Shown here one piece after another: positions 9,701 to 18,912 of a DNA stretch of 64,000 nt. The stretch's first letter is position 1; each line of letters starts with the position of its first letter. Source of the stretch: Neocallimastix lanati (nom. inval.) (Eukaryota > Neocallimastigomycota > Neocallimastigomycetes > Neocallimastigales > Neocallimastigaceae); NCBI GenBank assembly GCA_016946835.1, contig JACVTC010000092.1, positions 1 to 64,000 on the forward strand. The letters are read 5' to 3'. A program made the translations under genes and the position numbers. The notes beneath the pieces are model-generated. The model worked only from the letters and a program-made list of their open reading frames with translations. It was not told where the DNA came from and ran no database searches.

Positions 9701-10773
9701 AATTAATAACGGACGAAAATGAAAGGTTTAAATTAATTTTAGAAGCTCATAATATTGGCCACGAAGGATATTACAAAACATATCAAAGACTTAAGAAAAA
9801 CTTTTATTGGAATCATATGATTAAAGATATCAAAAGAATTGTTAGTAATTGTGAAAAATGCCAGTTAAATCGTCCTCAACCATATCCAGAACCAACCGAA
9901 AACCATCCAACTAAAGTGGAGGGTCCCTTTGTGCATTTAGGATTAGATATTATAGGACCGTTACCAAAAACAAGAAATAATAATCAATATATTATAGTAA
10001 CTGTTGATTACTTTACCAAATGGGTTGAAGCCGAACCCACTGAAAACATAACTTCCTCTGATATAATTAAATTTTTAATAAACGTTTTTGCAAGACATGG
10101 TGTACCTCAAGTTATTACTACTGATAATGGAGTCCAATTCACTTCTGATATGACTAAAATCTTTCTTGATCTTTATGATGTATATGTTAAATTTGTAGCT
10201 ACTTACCACCCTGAATCAAATGGCCTTACTGAAAATCGAAATAAAGAAATTGGAAAATTACTTCGTTTATTAGGAAGGAAAAATCAAGATTGGGATGAAG
10301 TTTTACCTTCTGCTTTATGGGCACTTCGAACTACCAAAAATACAGCTACTGGACATTCTAGTTTTGAATTAGTATATGGAAGAGAAGACCAACAGCCTTA
10401 TGATATAGCCATAAGAACAATTGAAAATGCAGGTAAATCATATGATGAAATTTTAATGGAAAAATTTGTTCGTCATTATCAATGGACTAGAGAAGCATGC
10501 GAAAATGTGAAGAATGCTAACAAGTATTGGGCAACAAGACGAGAAGAACAAATAAGTATGAAAAAGGGAAAAGAATTAAAGGCTGGTGATCTTGTTCTTG
10601 TTAGAAACTTTAGCCGCACTAAGCTAGAACCATATTACAATGGACCATTTAAAATTTTAAAAATTCAATTCAACACGGCAACCCTAATCGATCAGAAGAC
10701 TGGAAAGCAACTCGATAGGAATGTTCACTTTAAAAATTTAGTAAAGTTTAACTCCGCTTACAGAGAAGCTTGA
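6763..10773 (+). CDS. pol: Pol polyprotein of element A (PR-RT-RNase H-IN), made by -1 frameshift
   Basis: The pol frame is -1 to gag and open from the slippery site to 10773, about 1335 codons. Domains in order: a basic, Lys-rich N-terminal segment with the family motif KSLKDNPRPFATPALRK; a retropepsin-like region with LIDSCSN (Asp codon 7696); RT with PFGLTGAPSTF and active site FIDD (8743-8754); RNase H with RTDAS (9190) and TDHKPL; integrase HHCC zinc finger (GHEGYY, CEKCQ near 9755-9863), then the DDE core (GLDIIGPL, TTDNGVQF, NGLTENR); and a GPF-containing tail (YYNGPFKIL). There is no chromodomain. The protease triad reads D-S-C rather than D-S/T-G. No internal stop or frameshift is seen, so the element could be active. 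Confidence 0.9.
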   Translation, partial: FKLLNGSRSTPNDKTIASLNNLQNNTFTKNTPIDNNSFNKESEESDFSDTTESEDNIIINAIKRKMNDNNSEKEENNSKKVHKSLKDNPRPFATPALRKKKENELHNKPNKVYKNQILPSILTQPNINKEKQKEKELRNITRVRESKEENNNYSSKGKKKVESEDILVIDNEIEDIEMNKDNQQNKTNTLEKLISTKTKETNNENTQLVKRNIKMMNNKEPYNIMDDLNNLKSSITIGQLLNACPKIRSQLTQGLKLEKSKIIGTVDNVIARTLLVNNYDHSYISKSNEVAEEDLAMVDASVDGVLGKLLIDSCSNLSIVTKQYFDKLPGEYETVGKSRGRIQLATQDEEYSEGIIVRLPVKINNYEFNADFRIIEKEDSFYDMLINFKTQIDHCLFIHPTLNSLCKLLSESEYEEIAKINNQYYDEESKICTIRKVKETNNEKEIIKELTPMEFIESDEFLSTLNKDYKEQIIKILKEMIDIVATSTEELTPSKLSPHKIRLKANAKPVKLRSYRLTKLKSDILKEELTKLIKKGLIEPSCSEWSSPVVLILKHNGKWRLCIDYRKVNDMTEKDSYSVPYIDEIFDSLGGSKIFTTLDLFSGFHQILMDEESVEVTTFTTKFGNYQFKVMPFGLTGAPSTFQREMNKILFPFIGEFVYVFIDDVLIYSKSIEEHLIHIKQVLEVFKENKLKINIEKCHFLQTEVDVLGHKLTTKGLSPMESKITAIKKWEAPSSIHELRSFLGAIGYYRDFIPKYAQITSPLCKLLKKNTKYEWNKEQQESFELLKEKLINAPILKFPSFDKPFIIRTDASYNGIGGVLLQKEEETGKEHPIHFISRSLKKTEKNYGITDLEGTALFYCMTKFKSYIEGNPLPTTIYTDHKPLVGLFKNKEPLNARQTRWCLTASMLGINIKYESGKKNVLADALSRMKSKEERKILLTKITNGNNEELLSKVIKEFINEKFTVIDGEDYFIDNGNYRKLITDENERFKLILEAHNIGHEGYYKTYQRLKKNFYWNHMIKDIKRIVSNCEKCQLNRPQPYPEPTENHPTKVEGPFVHLGLDIIGPLPKTRNNNQYIIVTVDYFTKWVEAEPTENITSSDIIKFLINVFARHGVPQVITTDNGVQFTSDMTKIFLDLYDVYVKFVATYHPESNGLTENRNKEIGKLLRLLGRKNQDWDEVLPSALWALRTTKNTATGHSSFELVYGREDQQPYDIAIRTIENAGKSYDEILMEKFVRHYQWTREACENVKNANKYWATRREEQISMKKGKELKAGDLVLVRNFSRTKLEPYYNGPFKILKIQFNTATLIDQKTGKQLDRNVHFKNLVKFNSAYREA

Positions 10774-10791
10774 GTCTTCGTCGGGGCATCT
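10774..10791 (+). promoter_or_regulatory. Polypurine-like tract before 3' LTR, element A
   Basis: A short stretch ending CGGGGCATCT directly precedes the LTR start TGATAAGAATG. The GGGGCATC core is also found before the 3' LTRs of elements B and C, suggesting a conserved plus-strand priming site. Confidence 0.55.
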
Positions 10792-11288
10792 TGATAAGAA
10801 TGTACTAAATAATGCATTCTTAATTAAATCTACGATTTATTTCTAATACATTATGTGTACATTATTATTTTTGTACTTTAATAAATTTTTAAATCCAAAG
10901 ATCAAAAATTAAATCAAAAATTATATTAAACTTTATATTTTTATATTAAATCTTATATTAATAGTAATATTTTTATATATTTAAAACTTATATTAGCAAT
11001 ATTAATAATGAGTCTTATTTTTTTTTTATATTAATAATGAAAATTTGTATTAATAATATTTTTATATATTGATAATTAAAAATTTATATATTATATTTTA
11101 ACTTTTATTATAAAATTTTATATCGAAATGTTTTATTTTATATTGAAAAATATTTTATTTTATTAAAAACCTTTATATTAGAATAGTATTTTTATTTTTA
11201 TTTGAATATTTTAACAGATTGTAATAAAAATTATAGCCAATTAAATAAATTCTTATTAGTAATATTTTAGATATTTTTAAATAAATAA

Positions 11289-11342
<54 letters not shown>

Positions 11343-11663
11343 TTTTATTAATATTATAAATGTATTTTATTTATATTGTTATAATTAAATTTTATATAAT
11401 TAATTATAAAAATCAATTTAAATTTAATAGTTTTTAAAAAAAAAAAAAAATAAATAAAATGTAATTTAGTGGCAAGAACAACTTTTATGCCTTGAAAAAA
11501 AGTATAAATAGTTGTAAATTTTGCTACTAATTTTTAAAGATCATCAAATAAAATAAAATAAAATAAAATAAAATAAAATAAATTTATAAATAAAAATAAT
11601 AAATAAAAAAATAAAATTTGTGTTTCTTACTTTATTTTTATTTAATTCTCTAAAACCTTAACA
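10792..11663 (+). repeat. 3' LTR of element A
   Basis: It starts TGATAAGAATG after the priming tract and ends CCTTAACA, 872 bp. From 10838 on it duplicates 3573-4393. It contains the poly-A run (about 11291-11340) and TATAAATA (11503). The start resembles the LTR starts of elements B (TGGTAAAGAATG) and C (TGATAAAGAATG), confirming one family. Confidence 0.9.
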
Positions 11664-11668
11664 TTTAT

Positions 11669-12003
11669 TGGTAAAGAATGAATTAATAACCTTTATTTTA
11701 TTATTAATAATTCTTTACTAAATTGTACTTTCCTATATTCTTCATAACCTAAACCTCATTGTAAATTTAATTTATTTTGATATAAATTAATTTTAATTTG
11801 TAAATAATGTAAATAAATTTTAATTAATCACTTTATTGTTATATTATTAAATATATGTATATATTAAAATACAATTGTAAATATTAAAATTATACTTTTA
11901 AGATACTAAATTATTAAAAATATTAATTAAATATTATTATAAAAATTATTATAAAATTATTAAAATTATTAATTAAATATTATTCTAAAAATTATTATAA
12001 ATT
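11669..12003 (+). repeat. 5' LTR of element B, partial
   Basis: It matches 17465 to about 17788 closely, apart from a few substitutions. The match ends in repeated TTATTAAAATTATT-type sequence, just before a poly-A run (about 12026-12066). The R/U5 end is not recognisable. Confidence 0.78.
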
Positions 12004-12019
12004 ATTAATATTATAAAAT

Positions 12020-12068
<49 letters not shown>

Positions 12069-12169
12069 ATATTAATTTTTGTGTTTTTAAATATTTTTAA
12101 TTGCTATATTTAAAAAAATTTTTTTTGTAAATAATTGTATATATTTTTTTTTAAGTAAAGATAAACGAA

Positions 12170-12441
12170 AGGGGTTATTAGCTTGAAAGAATAGTGAACA
12201 CTCCAACTAGTTTATTAATTTATATTTATTCTAGTGTCCAGGAGGGGGAGTACGGGTGTATATAGCAAAATTAAATATACACTAGCCGGAAACGTCTCAC
12301 TAGAGATATAAATTACTTAAATATATAATTTTAATTGTAAATAAATAAATAAATAAATAAAAATATAGCAATTAAATAATTAATAAAACAATTTTTTTTA
12401 TTTTATTTTTTTTTAAAAGTGTGTTTTTTTTTTTTTTTAAA
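12170..12441 (+). other. Short leader of element B with folded RNA module
   Basis: A G/C-rich island folds as an outer stem TCTAGTG (12230-12236) with CACTAGA (12298-12304) and an inner stem GTGTATAT (12256-12263) with ATATACAC (12275-12282). Between them lies a G-rich strand AGGAGGGGGAGTACGGGT and, on the return, CCGGAAACGTCT. A similar order is found in the leader of element C (57416-57539). The rest is A/T-rich. Confidence 0.6.
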
Positions 12442-12671
12442 ATGAGTACAATTAATTTTAAAGATTTAAAAAAGGAACTTAAGGATATTGAAAAAATATC
12501 CAAAGAAAATTTAGATGTTAAAACTTGGAAGTCTGATTTAGAGCTTTGGATAAAGCTTGAACATGTTGAAGACTCCAAGATTATATTTTATGCCTGTGTT
12601 TTAACCTCAATTGGTGAAACCAGGAAAGTCATCCAAGAATTAATGGATGATAATAATAAAGATGATGATAG

Positions 12672-12711
<40 letters not shown>

Positions 12712-13395
12712 AATTATAAGGATATTAATGATGAAGATGAGGATGATGATAATGAAGAAGATAAAGAAATTGATAAAAAGAATAAGGCTTATCCTTCCCT
12801 TAATAGAATTGTAAAAGCTATAGAAGAATTTTATGGCATTAGGGAGGATCAAAATAATTTATTAAGAGAGCTACGTGCTCTAAGAATTAAGAGAAATGAA
12901 AGAATCAAAGATTTTAATATTAAGTATAAAACTTTATATTTAAAATTAAATAAAAAGAAAAGAAGTCAGATAAGTGTTTTAGATTACACAGACTCCATTG
13001 AAAACAATGTTGAAGCCTGGAAACGTCTAACCTTATTTGATAACAATTCTCTGTCAAAAGCCTTTAAAATTGCTGAAAAAGCAGATAGGTTAAATTATAT
13101 GGGTAGTAATCAAAGAAGACATCCTTCTACCACTTCACCTTCTGCAAATACATCTTCTTTTAGTAATAGAGTTAATTTTCATCCTCCTATTAAAAATAAA
13201 TTAGAACAAAAAGTTAATATTAAACCTAAAGAAGATAATGGCATAGAGGAATTAACAAGAAAAATGAGAAGTTTAACAATAAAGGCTTGTTATTTCTGTA
13301 AAGAACCAGGTCATTATCAAAACAATTGCCCAAAGTTGAGAGCAATTGTTGAGAAAAATAGGAAGGAAATTAGAAACAATAAACGTTTAAATTGA
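12442..13395 (+). CDS. gag: Gag polyprotein of element B
   Basis: A capsid/nucleocapsid precursor of 317 aa. ATG 12442 is chosen because homology with the Gags of A and C begins just after it (INFKDLKKELKDIEK); the frame upstream only encodes a Phe run from poly-T. It has the LDVKTWKSDLELWI block, a conspicuous Asp run encoded by GAT repeats (12661-12711), the EDQNNLLRELRALRIKRNE block and one CCHC knuckle (CYFCKEPGHYQNNC). The stop at 13393 follows the slippery site at once. The Asp run is an expansion compared with elements A and C. Confidence 0.9.
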
Positions 13396-13420
13396 GTAAT
13401 GGGATAAGAAGCTCTCCCAT
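13386..13420 (+). promoter_or_regulatory. -1 ribosomal frameshift signal, element B
   Basis: TTTAAAT at 13386-13392 in gag phase T TTA AAT, then the gag stop, then the hairpin ATGGGA (13399-13404) with TCCCAT (13415-13420). Counting the GGGA core, the spacer is about 7-8 nt. The layout matches elements A and C although the stem bases differ. Confidence 0.82.
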
Positions 13421-16400
13421 ACTTAATAAAGCAGCTTCACTTAAATATCAAAAAGAAATTAAAAATTCTCGTCTTTCTAATATTGAAGAAACTCCTGCTA
13501 ATAAAAGGGTGGTTAATAAAAAGAAAGTTGATTATTTAGTAGGAGCATCTAAACGTAAAATTTATGATGTTAATAATGATGAAGGTAGTGCAGAGAAAAG
13601 GATTCATAAGTCGTTGAAGGAGAATCCTACACCTATAATAACTCCTGCATTACGAAAACAGAAAGAACGAGAAGTAAAAGAAAATAATATAAGTAATAAA
13701 ATTGTTAAACAAATTAAACCATCTATTCTAGCTCAACCACGAATTGAAAAAGAAAAAGAGATTGAAAGACAAATTCGTGATAATGAAAGAGCTAGTAATA
13801 GTAATACTAATTATAGTAATAATCATAGTAATGATAATAGTAATGATAATATTAATAATAATTCATTAGTGAATGATGAAGTTATTATAAATAATGTAAA
13901 TAATGATAAAAGAAAGAATAAAAATTTAATGAAAGAAAATAATGATAATAATAAAAGTATTGTGAAGGAGAATAATAAAGTAATTGATTTAACAAAGGTG
14001 TTAATTAGTAAAGATAAAGATACTCAAAAAGAAAATAAAAGTTCTAGAGTATCTAGGAAAATTAAGATGCAATCGGGGGAAGAAGAATATGATATTCTTA
14101 AAGATTTAAATTCTGCCCATTGCAATATTACTTTTGGACAGTTATTGGATGCTGCTCCAAAATTAAGATATAAGGTGTCACAGGGTATTAAATTGGATAG
14201 GGACCAATCTAATATCTCTGGGGTGTTGGATAATGTGTCAGCCACGACTGTGGTCGTTAATAACATAGACCACACTTATAAAAGTAAAGGTAACGAACCA
14301 TGTGAAGAGGATATTGCCATGGTTGATGTTACAGTTGAAGGTGTTTCGGGGAAGGCTTTAATTGATTCATGTAGTAATTTAAGTATAATTACTCAACAAT
14401 TTTTAGATAAGCTTCCGTCCGAATATGAACCTATTGATATTAGTCGTGGCAGAATTAGATTGGCAACTAAGAATGATGATTACTCGGAAGGTTATATCAT
14501 TCGGGTGCCAGTAAAGATTAATAATCTTGTATTAATGGTTAATTGTAGAATAGTAGAAAAGGAGGATCCTTTTTACGATATTCTAATTAACTTAAAAACC
14601 CAAATTGATTATAATTTGTTTATCCACCCCATTTTATATAGTTTGTGTCAAATTACTCCTGAGGGAGTAATTGACGTTATTGCACCTATTAATAATGATT
14701 ATGAAGATGAAGAAAAGTTGTTGTGTATGATTAAGGCTTTGGATGAGGATTCCAAAAAGAATGATTTAAAGAAAATTGAAGGATTATCCCCAAAGCAATA
14801 TATTCATCATGAAATTTTCCTAAATACTTTAAACGAAAAATATAAAGATGAAATAATTAAAATTCTGGAGGAGAACTTAGAAATAGTTGCTACTTCTTCA
14901 GAAGAATTAACACCTTCTGATCTTCCTCCACATAAGATTAATTTAATTCCTGGTGCGAAACCAGTTAAGCAAAGGTGCTATAGATTAGTTAAATTTAAGT
15001 CGGATATACTTAAGGAGGAATTAATTAAATTAATTAATAAGAAATTAATTGAACCTTCTTGTTCTGAATGGTCATCGCCAATAGTGTTAGTACCGAAGAA
15101 GAACGGTAAATGGCGATTATGTATTGATTATCGTAAGGTTAATGATTTAACAGTTAAAGATTCTTATTCATTACCTTACATTGATGAGATATTTGATAGT
15201 TTAGATGGGGCACAGATTTTTACAACAATGGATCTTTACTCTGGTTATCATCAAATTTTGATGGATGAGGAAAGCGTAGAAATTACCACCTTCACCACAA
15301 AATTTGGTAACTACCAATTCAAGGTTATGCCTTTTGGTTTAACCGGAGCCCCAGCTACATTTCAAAGGGAAATGAATAGGATTCTTTTCCCATTTATAGG
15401 AAAGTTTGTTTTTAACTTTATAGATGATATTTTAATATACTCTAAGAGTATAAAAGAACACATAAGCCACATTAGGCAAGTGTTGGAAGTATTTCGCCAA
15501 CACAAATTAAAAATTAACATTGAAAAATGTGCCTTTATGCAGACTGAAGTAGAAGTCTTAGATCATAAGGCATCAGTGAAAGGTTTAAGTCCCCAGGATA
15601 GCAAAATTAAGGCTATCAAGGAGTGGGTAGCACCTGTTGATGTTCATGAATTACGATCTTTTCTTGGAGCAGTAGGATATTATAGAAACTTTATTGATAA
15701 GTATGCTCAAATCTCTGCTCCTTTATGTAAATTATTAAGAAAGAATGTTAAATATAAATGGAATAATGAACATCAACAAAGTTTTGATCTGTTAAAAGAA
15801 AAGTTAATAAATGCACCAATTTTAAAATATCCAAGTTTTAATCAAAGGTTTATAATTAGAACGGATGCTTCCTATGAAGGTATTGGAGGAGTATTACTCC
15901 AAGAAGATTTAGAAACCAAAAAGGAACATCCAGTTCATTATATAAGTAGAAGTTTAAGTAAAGCCGAGAAAAATTATGGCATTACTGACTTGGAAGGAGC
16001 TGCATTAATTTATTGTATTACTAAGTTGAAATCTTATATATTAGGAAATCCTAATAAAACAGTAGTAATAACAGATCATAAACCTTTAATCAGTTTCTTT
16101 AAAAATAAGGAACCTAATAATGCTAGGCAAGCAAGGTGGTGCTTAACTGTTAGTACCCTTGGTGTTGAAATTCAATATCAAATGGGTAAGAAAAATGTGT
16201 TAGCCGATGCATTATCTAGGATGAAGAAAAGAGCTGATTCTGTGGTATTGGCAACTAAGTTAACTTCAAAGGAAGAAGAAGAGTTGCTTTCTAAAACTAT
16301 TAAAGACTTTATAAATGAAAAATTTGTTACGATAGATGGTGAAGATTACTTTGTTGATGGTAATGACTATCGTAAATTAATTACTGATCAAACGGAAAGA

Positions 16401-17441
16401 GTAAAACTTATTTTAGAAGCCCATAAGATAGGTCATGAGGGATATTATAAGACTTATCAAAGGCTTCGTAAAAGTTTTTATTGGAATAATATGGTGATGG
16501 ATATTAAAAGAGTGGTGCAAAGTTGTGACAAGTGTCAGTTGAATAGGTCACAACCATATCCAGAACCTACAGAAAATATTCCAACTAAAGTAGAAGGTCC
16601 TTTTATACATTTGGGTTTAGATATTATTGGACCTTTGATTAAAACTAAAAATAATAATCAATATATTATGGTTGTGGTGGATTACTTCACCAAATGGGTT
16701 GAAGCAGAACCCACGGAAAATATAACATCACAGGATGTGATTAAGTTCTTAATTAATGTGTTTGCTCGTCATGGTGTTCCACAGGTAATAACAACTGACA
16801 ATGGTGTTCAGTTCACCTCGGACATGACGAAAATATTTTTAGATCTCTATGATGTATATGTGAAGTTTATTTCCACATATCATCCTGAAAGTAATGGACT
16901 TACGGAAAACCGTAATAAAGAGATCGGCAAGTTATTGAGGTTGTTGGGTTCTAAGAATAAGGATTGGGATGAAGTTTTACCATCCGCCTTATGGGCTCTT
17001 AGAACTACCAAAAATAAGGTAACAAAACATTCAAGTTTTGAGTTGGTTTATGGTAGGGAAGATCAGCAGCCTTTTGATATTGCTGCTAGACCTACCAAGG
17101 ATATTAATAAGTCATCGGATGAAGTGTTGTTAGAAAAATTTATAAATCATTACCGATGGACTTTAGAAGCAGCCGAAAATGTTAAAAATGCAAATAAGTA
17201 TTGGGCTGCTAGAAGAGAGGAAAAGAATAGTTTGAATGAAGGAAAAAGAATTAGGGAAGGTGATTTAGTTCTAGTTAGAAATTTTTCAAGAACTAAACTA
17301 GAACCTTATTTTGTTGGTCCTCTTAAAGTTATAAAAAAACAATTTAATACGGTTACCTTGGCTGATCCAAATTCTGGAATTCAAATGAATAGGAATGTTC
17401 ATTTGAAGAATATAGTCAAGTATAACTCAGCTTCGATGTAG
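13386..17441 (+). CDS. pol: Pol polyprotein of element B (PR-RT-RNase H-IN), made by -1 frameshift
   Basis: Open in the -1 frame of gag from the slippery site to 17441, about 1350 codons. The N-terminal basic segment carries KSLKENPTPIITPALRK and an Asn/Asp-rich stretch near 13795-13960. The protease-like motif is LIDSCSN (Asp 14364), RT has PFGLTGAPATF and FIDD (15418-15427), RNase H has RTDAS and TDHKPL, integrase has GHEGYY, CDKCQ, GLDIIGPL, TTDNGVQF and NGLTENR, ending in a GPL-type tail. An odd detail is LDHKA where A and C have LGHK in the RT thumb. The frame is intact although the element's left end is eroded. Confidence 0.9.
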   Translation, partial: FKLSNGIRSSPILNKAASLKYQKEIKNSRLSNIEETPANKRVVNKKKVDYLVGASKRKIYDVNNDEGSAEKRIHKSLKENPTPIITPALRKQKEREVKENNISNKIVKQIKPSILAQPRIEKEKEIERQIRDNERASNSNTNYSNNHSNDNSNDNINNNSLVNDEVIINNVNNDKRKNKNLMKENNDNNKSIVKENNKVIDLTKVLISKDKDTQKENKSSRVSRKIKMQSGEEEYDILKDLNSAHCNITFGQLLDAAPKLRYKVSQGIKLDRDQSNISGVLDNVSATTVVVNNIDHTYKSKGNEPCEEDIAMVDVTVEGVSGKALIDSCSNLSIITQQFLDKLPSEYEPIDISRGRIRLATKNDDYSEGYIIRVPVKINNLVLMVNCRIVEKEDPFYDILINLKTQIDYNLFIHPILYSLCQITPEGVIDVIAPINNDYEDEEKLLCMIKALDEDSKKNDLKKIEGLSPKQYIHHEIFLNTLNEKYKDEIIKILEENLEIVATSSEELTPSDLPPHKINLIPGAKPVKQRCYRLVKFKSDILKEELIKLINKKLIEPSCSEWSSPIVLVPKKNGKWRLCIDYRKVNDLTVKDSYSLPYIDEIFDSLDGAQIFTTMDLYSGYHQILMDEESVEITTFTTKFGNYQFKVMPFGLTGAPATFQREMNRILFPFIGKFVFNFIDDILIYSKSIKEHISHIRQVLEVFRQHKLKINIEKCAFMQTEVEVLDHKASVKGLSPQDSKIKAIKEWVAPVDVHELRSFLGAVGYYRNFIDKYAQISAPLCKLLRKNVKYKWNNEHQQSFDLLKEKLINAPILKYPSFNQRFIIRTDASYEGIGGVLLQEDLETKKEHPVHYISRSLSKAEKNYGITDLEGAALIYCITKLKSYILGNPNKTVVITDHKPLISFFKNKEPNNARQARWCLTVSTLGVEIQYQMGKKNVLADALSRMKKRADSVVLATKLTSKEEEELLSKTIKDFINEKFVTIDGEDYFVDGNDYRKLITDQTERVKLILEAHKIGHEGYYKTYQRLRKSFYWNNMVMDIKRVVQSCDKCQLNRSQPYPEPTENIPTKVEGPFIHLGLDIIGPLIKTKNNNQYIMVVVDYFTKWVEAEPTENITSQDVIKFLINVFARHGVPQVITTDNGVQFTSDMTKIFLDLYDVYVKFISTYHPESNGLTENRNKEIGKLLRLLGSKNKDWDEVLPSALWALRTTKNKVTKHSSFELVYGREDQQPFDIAARPTKDINKSSDEVLLEKFINHYRWTLEAAENVKNANKYWAARREEKNSLNEGKRIREGDLVLVRNFSRTKLEPYFVGPLKVIKKQFNTVTLADPNSGIQMNRNVHLKNIVKYNSASM

Positions 17442-17464
17442 CTTGAGTTTTAGAGGGGGCATCA

Positions 17465-18300
17465 TGGTAAAGAATGAATTAATAACCTTTATTTTATTAT
17501 TAATAATTCTTTACTAAATTGTACTTTCCTATATTCTTCATAACCTAAACCTCATTGTAAATTTAATTTATTTTGATATAAATTAATTTTAACTTGTAAA
17601 TAATGTAAATAAATTTTAATTAATTACTTTATTGTTATATTATTAAATATATGTATATATTAAAATACAATTATAAATATTAAAATTATACTTTTAAGAT
17701 ACTAAATTATTAAAACTATTAATTAAATATTATTATAAAAATTATTATAAAATTATTAAAATTATTAATTAAATATTATTCTAAAATTATTAAGATTATT
17801 AATTAAATTTATTATTAAAAATTATTATTAAAAATTTTTACTTATTATAAAAATTATTATTTAAATATTATCAAATTTATTAATTAAATATTATAAAAAT
17901 TTTATTTTATTTTGAAAATAATTACAAGTATTATTTAAAATAATTAAAGATTATTAAATTTATTATATTAATCTTTAAAAACAATTTATTTAACTTAAAA
18001 ATATCAAAGAAAATAGTAAAAACTATTTTCTATATATTTATTTTATAATTATTTTTAATTAAATTATATTTGAATATTATATTATTATATTTATAAAAAT
18101 TAAAACAAAAATGAATTATTGATATAAAATTAATTCAATAATTCTATAAAATTACTTAAATTATAAACAATTAATTATACTTTAAATTTATAAAAAAATA
18201 TAAATATTGTAACAATTTCTTAAAAATTAAATGGGTGTACTTTAAATAAAAAAAAAAAAAAAACTTTTATATTAATAAAAAAAAATAAAAAAATTTTTAA
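17465..18300 (+). repeat. 3' LTR of element B, right end uncertain
   Basis: It begins TGGTAAAGAATG after a GAGGGGGCATCA tract and duplicates the start of element B for about 330 bp. Beyond about 17790 it continues as A/T-rich DNA with repeated TTATTAAAATTATT motifs and no second copy to align, so the right boundary is a guess from the length of related LTRs. Confidence 0.6.
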
Positions 18301-18317
18301 TAAAGAATTAATTTTTT

Positions 18318-18368
18318 ATTTAAAATCAAAGCAGGGTAATACCCGTCCCCCCCTGCTTGATTTTAAAT
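18318..18368. other. Strong hairpin with G/C-rich tip
   Basis: ATTTAAAATCAAAGCAGGG pairs with CCCTGCTTGATTTTAAAT with a single bulged base, loop of about 14 nt rich in C. It is isolated in A/T-rich DNA between element B and the minus-strand gag. It could be a terminal structure of a mobile element or an RNA hairpin; the function is unknown. Confidence 0.55.
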
Positions 18369-18912
18369 ATCTAAGTGTCAACCCCGAGTCTACCATTATG
18401 TGATAAAGTATGGTATATATCTTGTTTCCCATCTTTATCTAATATACTAAATAAAATTATTTATAAGAAAATAATTAAATTCATTCAATAGAAATAAATT
18501 TATTTTATAACCTTTTATGTTATTAATTATTTATTATAAAAACTTATAATCCTAATTCTTAAGGTAATTAGTAAACCTCTACTAAACTTATCTAATTTTA
18601 CAGGCTAATTAGTAACCTTTAAACATTCTTTTTATTATTATCTAATTTTACTGGACAATTAGTAACATTTTATTAAATAAATATTTTATATTCCTATTTA
18701 TATTTGTTATCTAAATTAAAGTAATCTTTATAAACAATAATTTTTACTAAAGTATTTAACATTTCTAAACAATTACATTTACAAGTTATTTTTATAATTT
18801 TATTAATATAAATTTTTTACTATTTAACTATTTAATAATTTTATACTTATAATCTATATATAACTTTAATATATTTATTTTAATTTATTATTATTTAAAG
18901 TTTTATTCTATA
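18369..18912. other. A/T-rich spacer with short diverged repeats
   Basis: No gene is visible. A motif of the type TCTAATTTTAC..AATTAGTAAC recurs at about 18545, 18590 and 18650. A GTCAACCCCGAGTCTACC island lies near 18377. Confidence 0.4.

Larger units (their letters stand above)
3573..11663 (+). mobile_element. Ty3/gypsy LTR retrotransposon, element A
   Basis: Two long direct repeats (3573-4393 and 10838-11663) flank a PBS-like site, a structured leader, gag, a -1 frameshift signal, pol and a purine-containing tract. Both coding frames are open from end to end. The LTR copies look nearly identical, differing mainly in homopolymer lengths, but the 5' LTR lacks the first 46 bp of the 3' LTR (10792-10837), so its left end was lost or replaced. 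No target-site duplication can be read for that reason. Pol ends in a GPY/F-type integrase tail without a chromodomain. Confidence 0.9.
11669..18300 (+). mobile_element. Ty3/gypsy LTR retrotransposon, element B, ends eroded
   Basis: Direct repeats starting TGGTAAAGAATG (11669 and 17465) flank gag and pol related to elements A and C. The 5' copy starts 5 bp after the end of element A. The repeats match for about 330 bp and then diverge inside A/T repeats; neither copy shows the family end CCTTAACA and no PBS-like site follows the 5' copy. The right end near 18300 is therefore an estimate. Gag and pol are open, but loss of the PBS region would block normal replication. Confidence 0.8.

Noticed and set aside
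12230-12304. Hammerhead or HDV-like ribozyme in leaders of elements B and C
   Set aside because: GAAAC- and CGAAAG-like strings are present, but the hammerhead CUGAUGA core and the nested HDV pairings could not be found.
12640-12852. Minus-strand Ile-rich frame
   Set aside because: Complement of the GAT repeats that encode the Asp run of gag in element B.
13392-13395. Independent translation start for pol at the gag end of element B
   Set aside because: The frame there begins at a TTG; the conserved slippery site and open -1 frame explain pol better.
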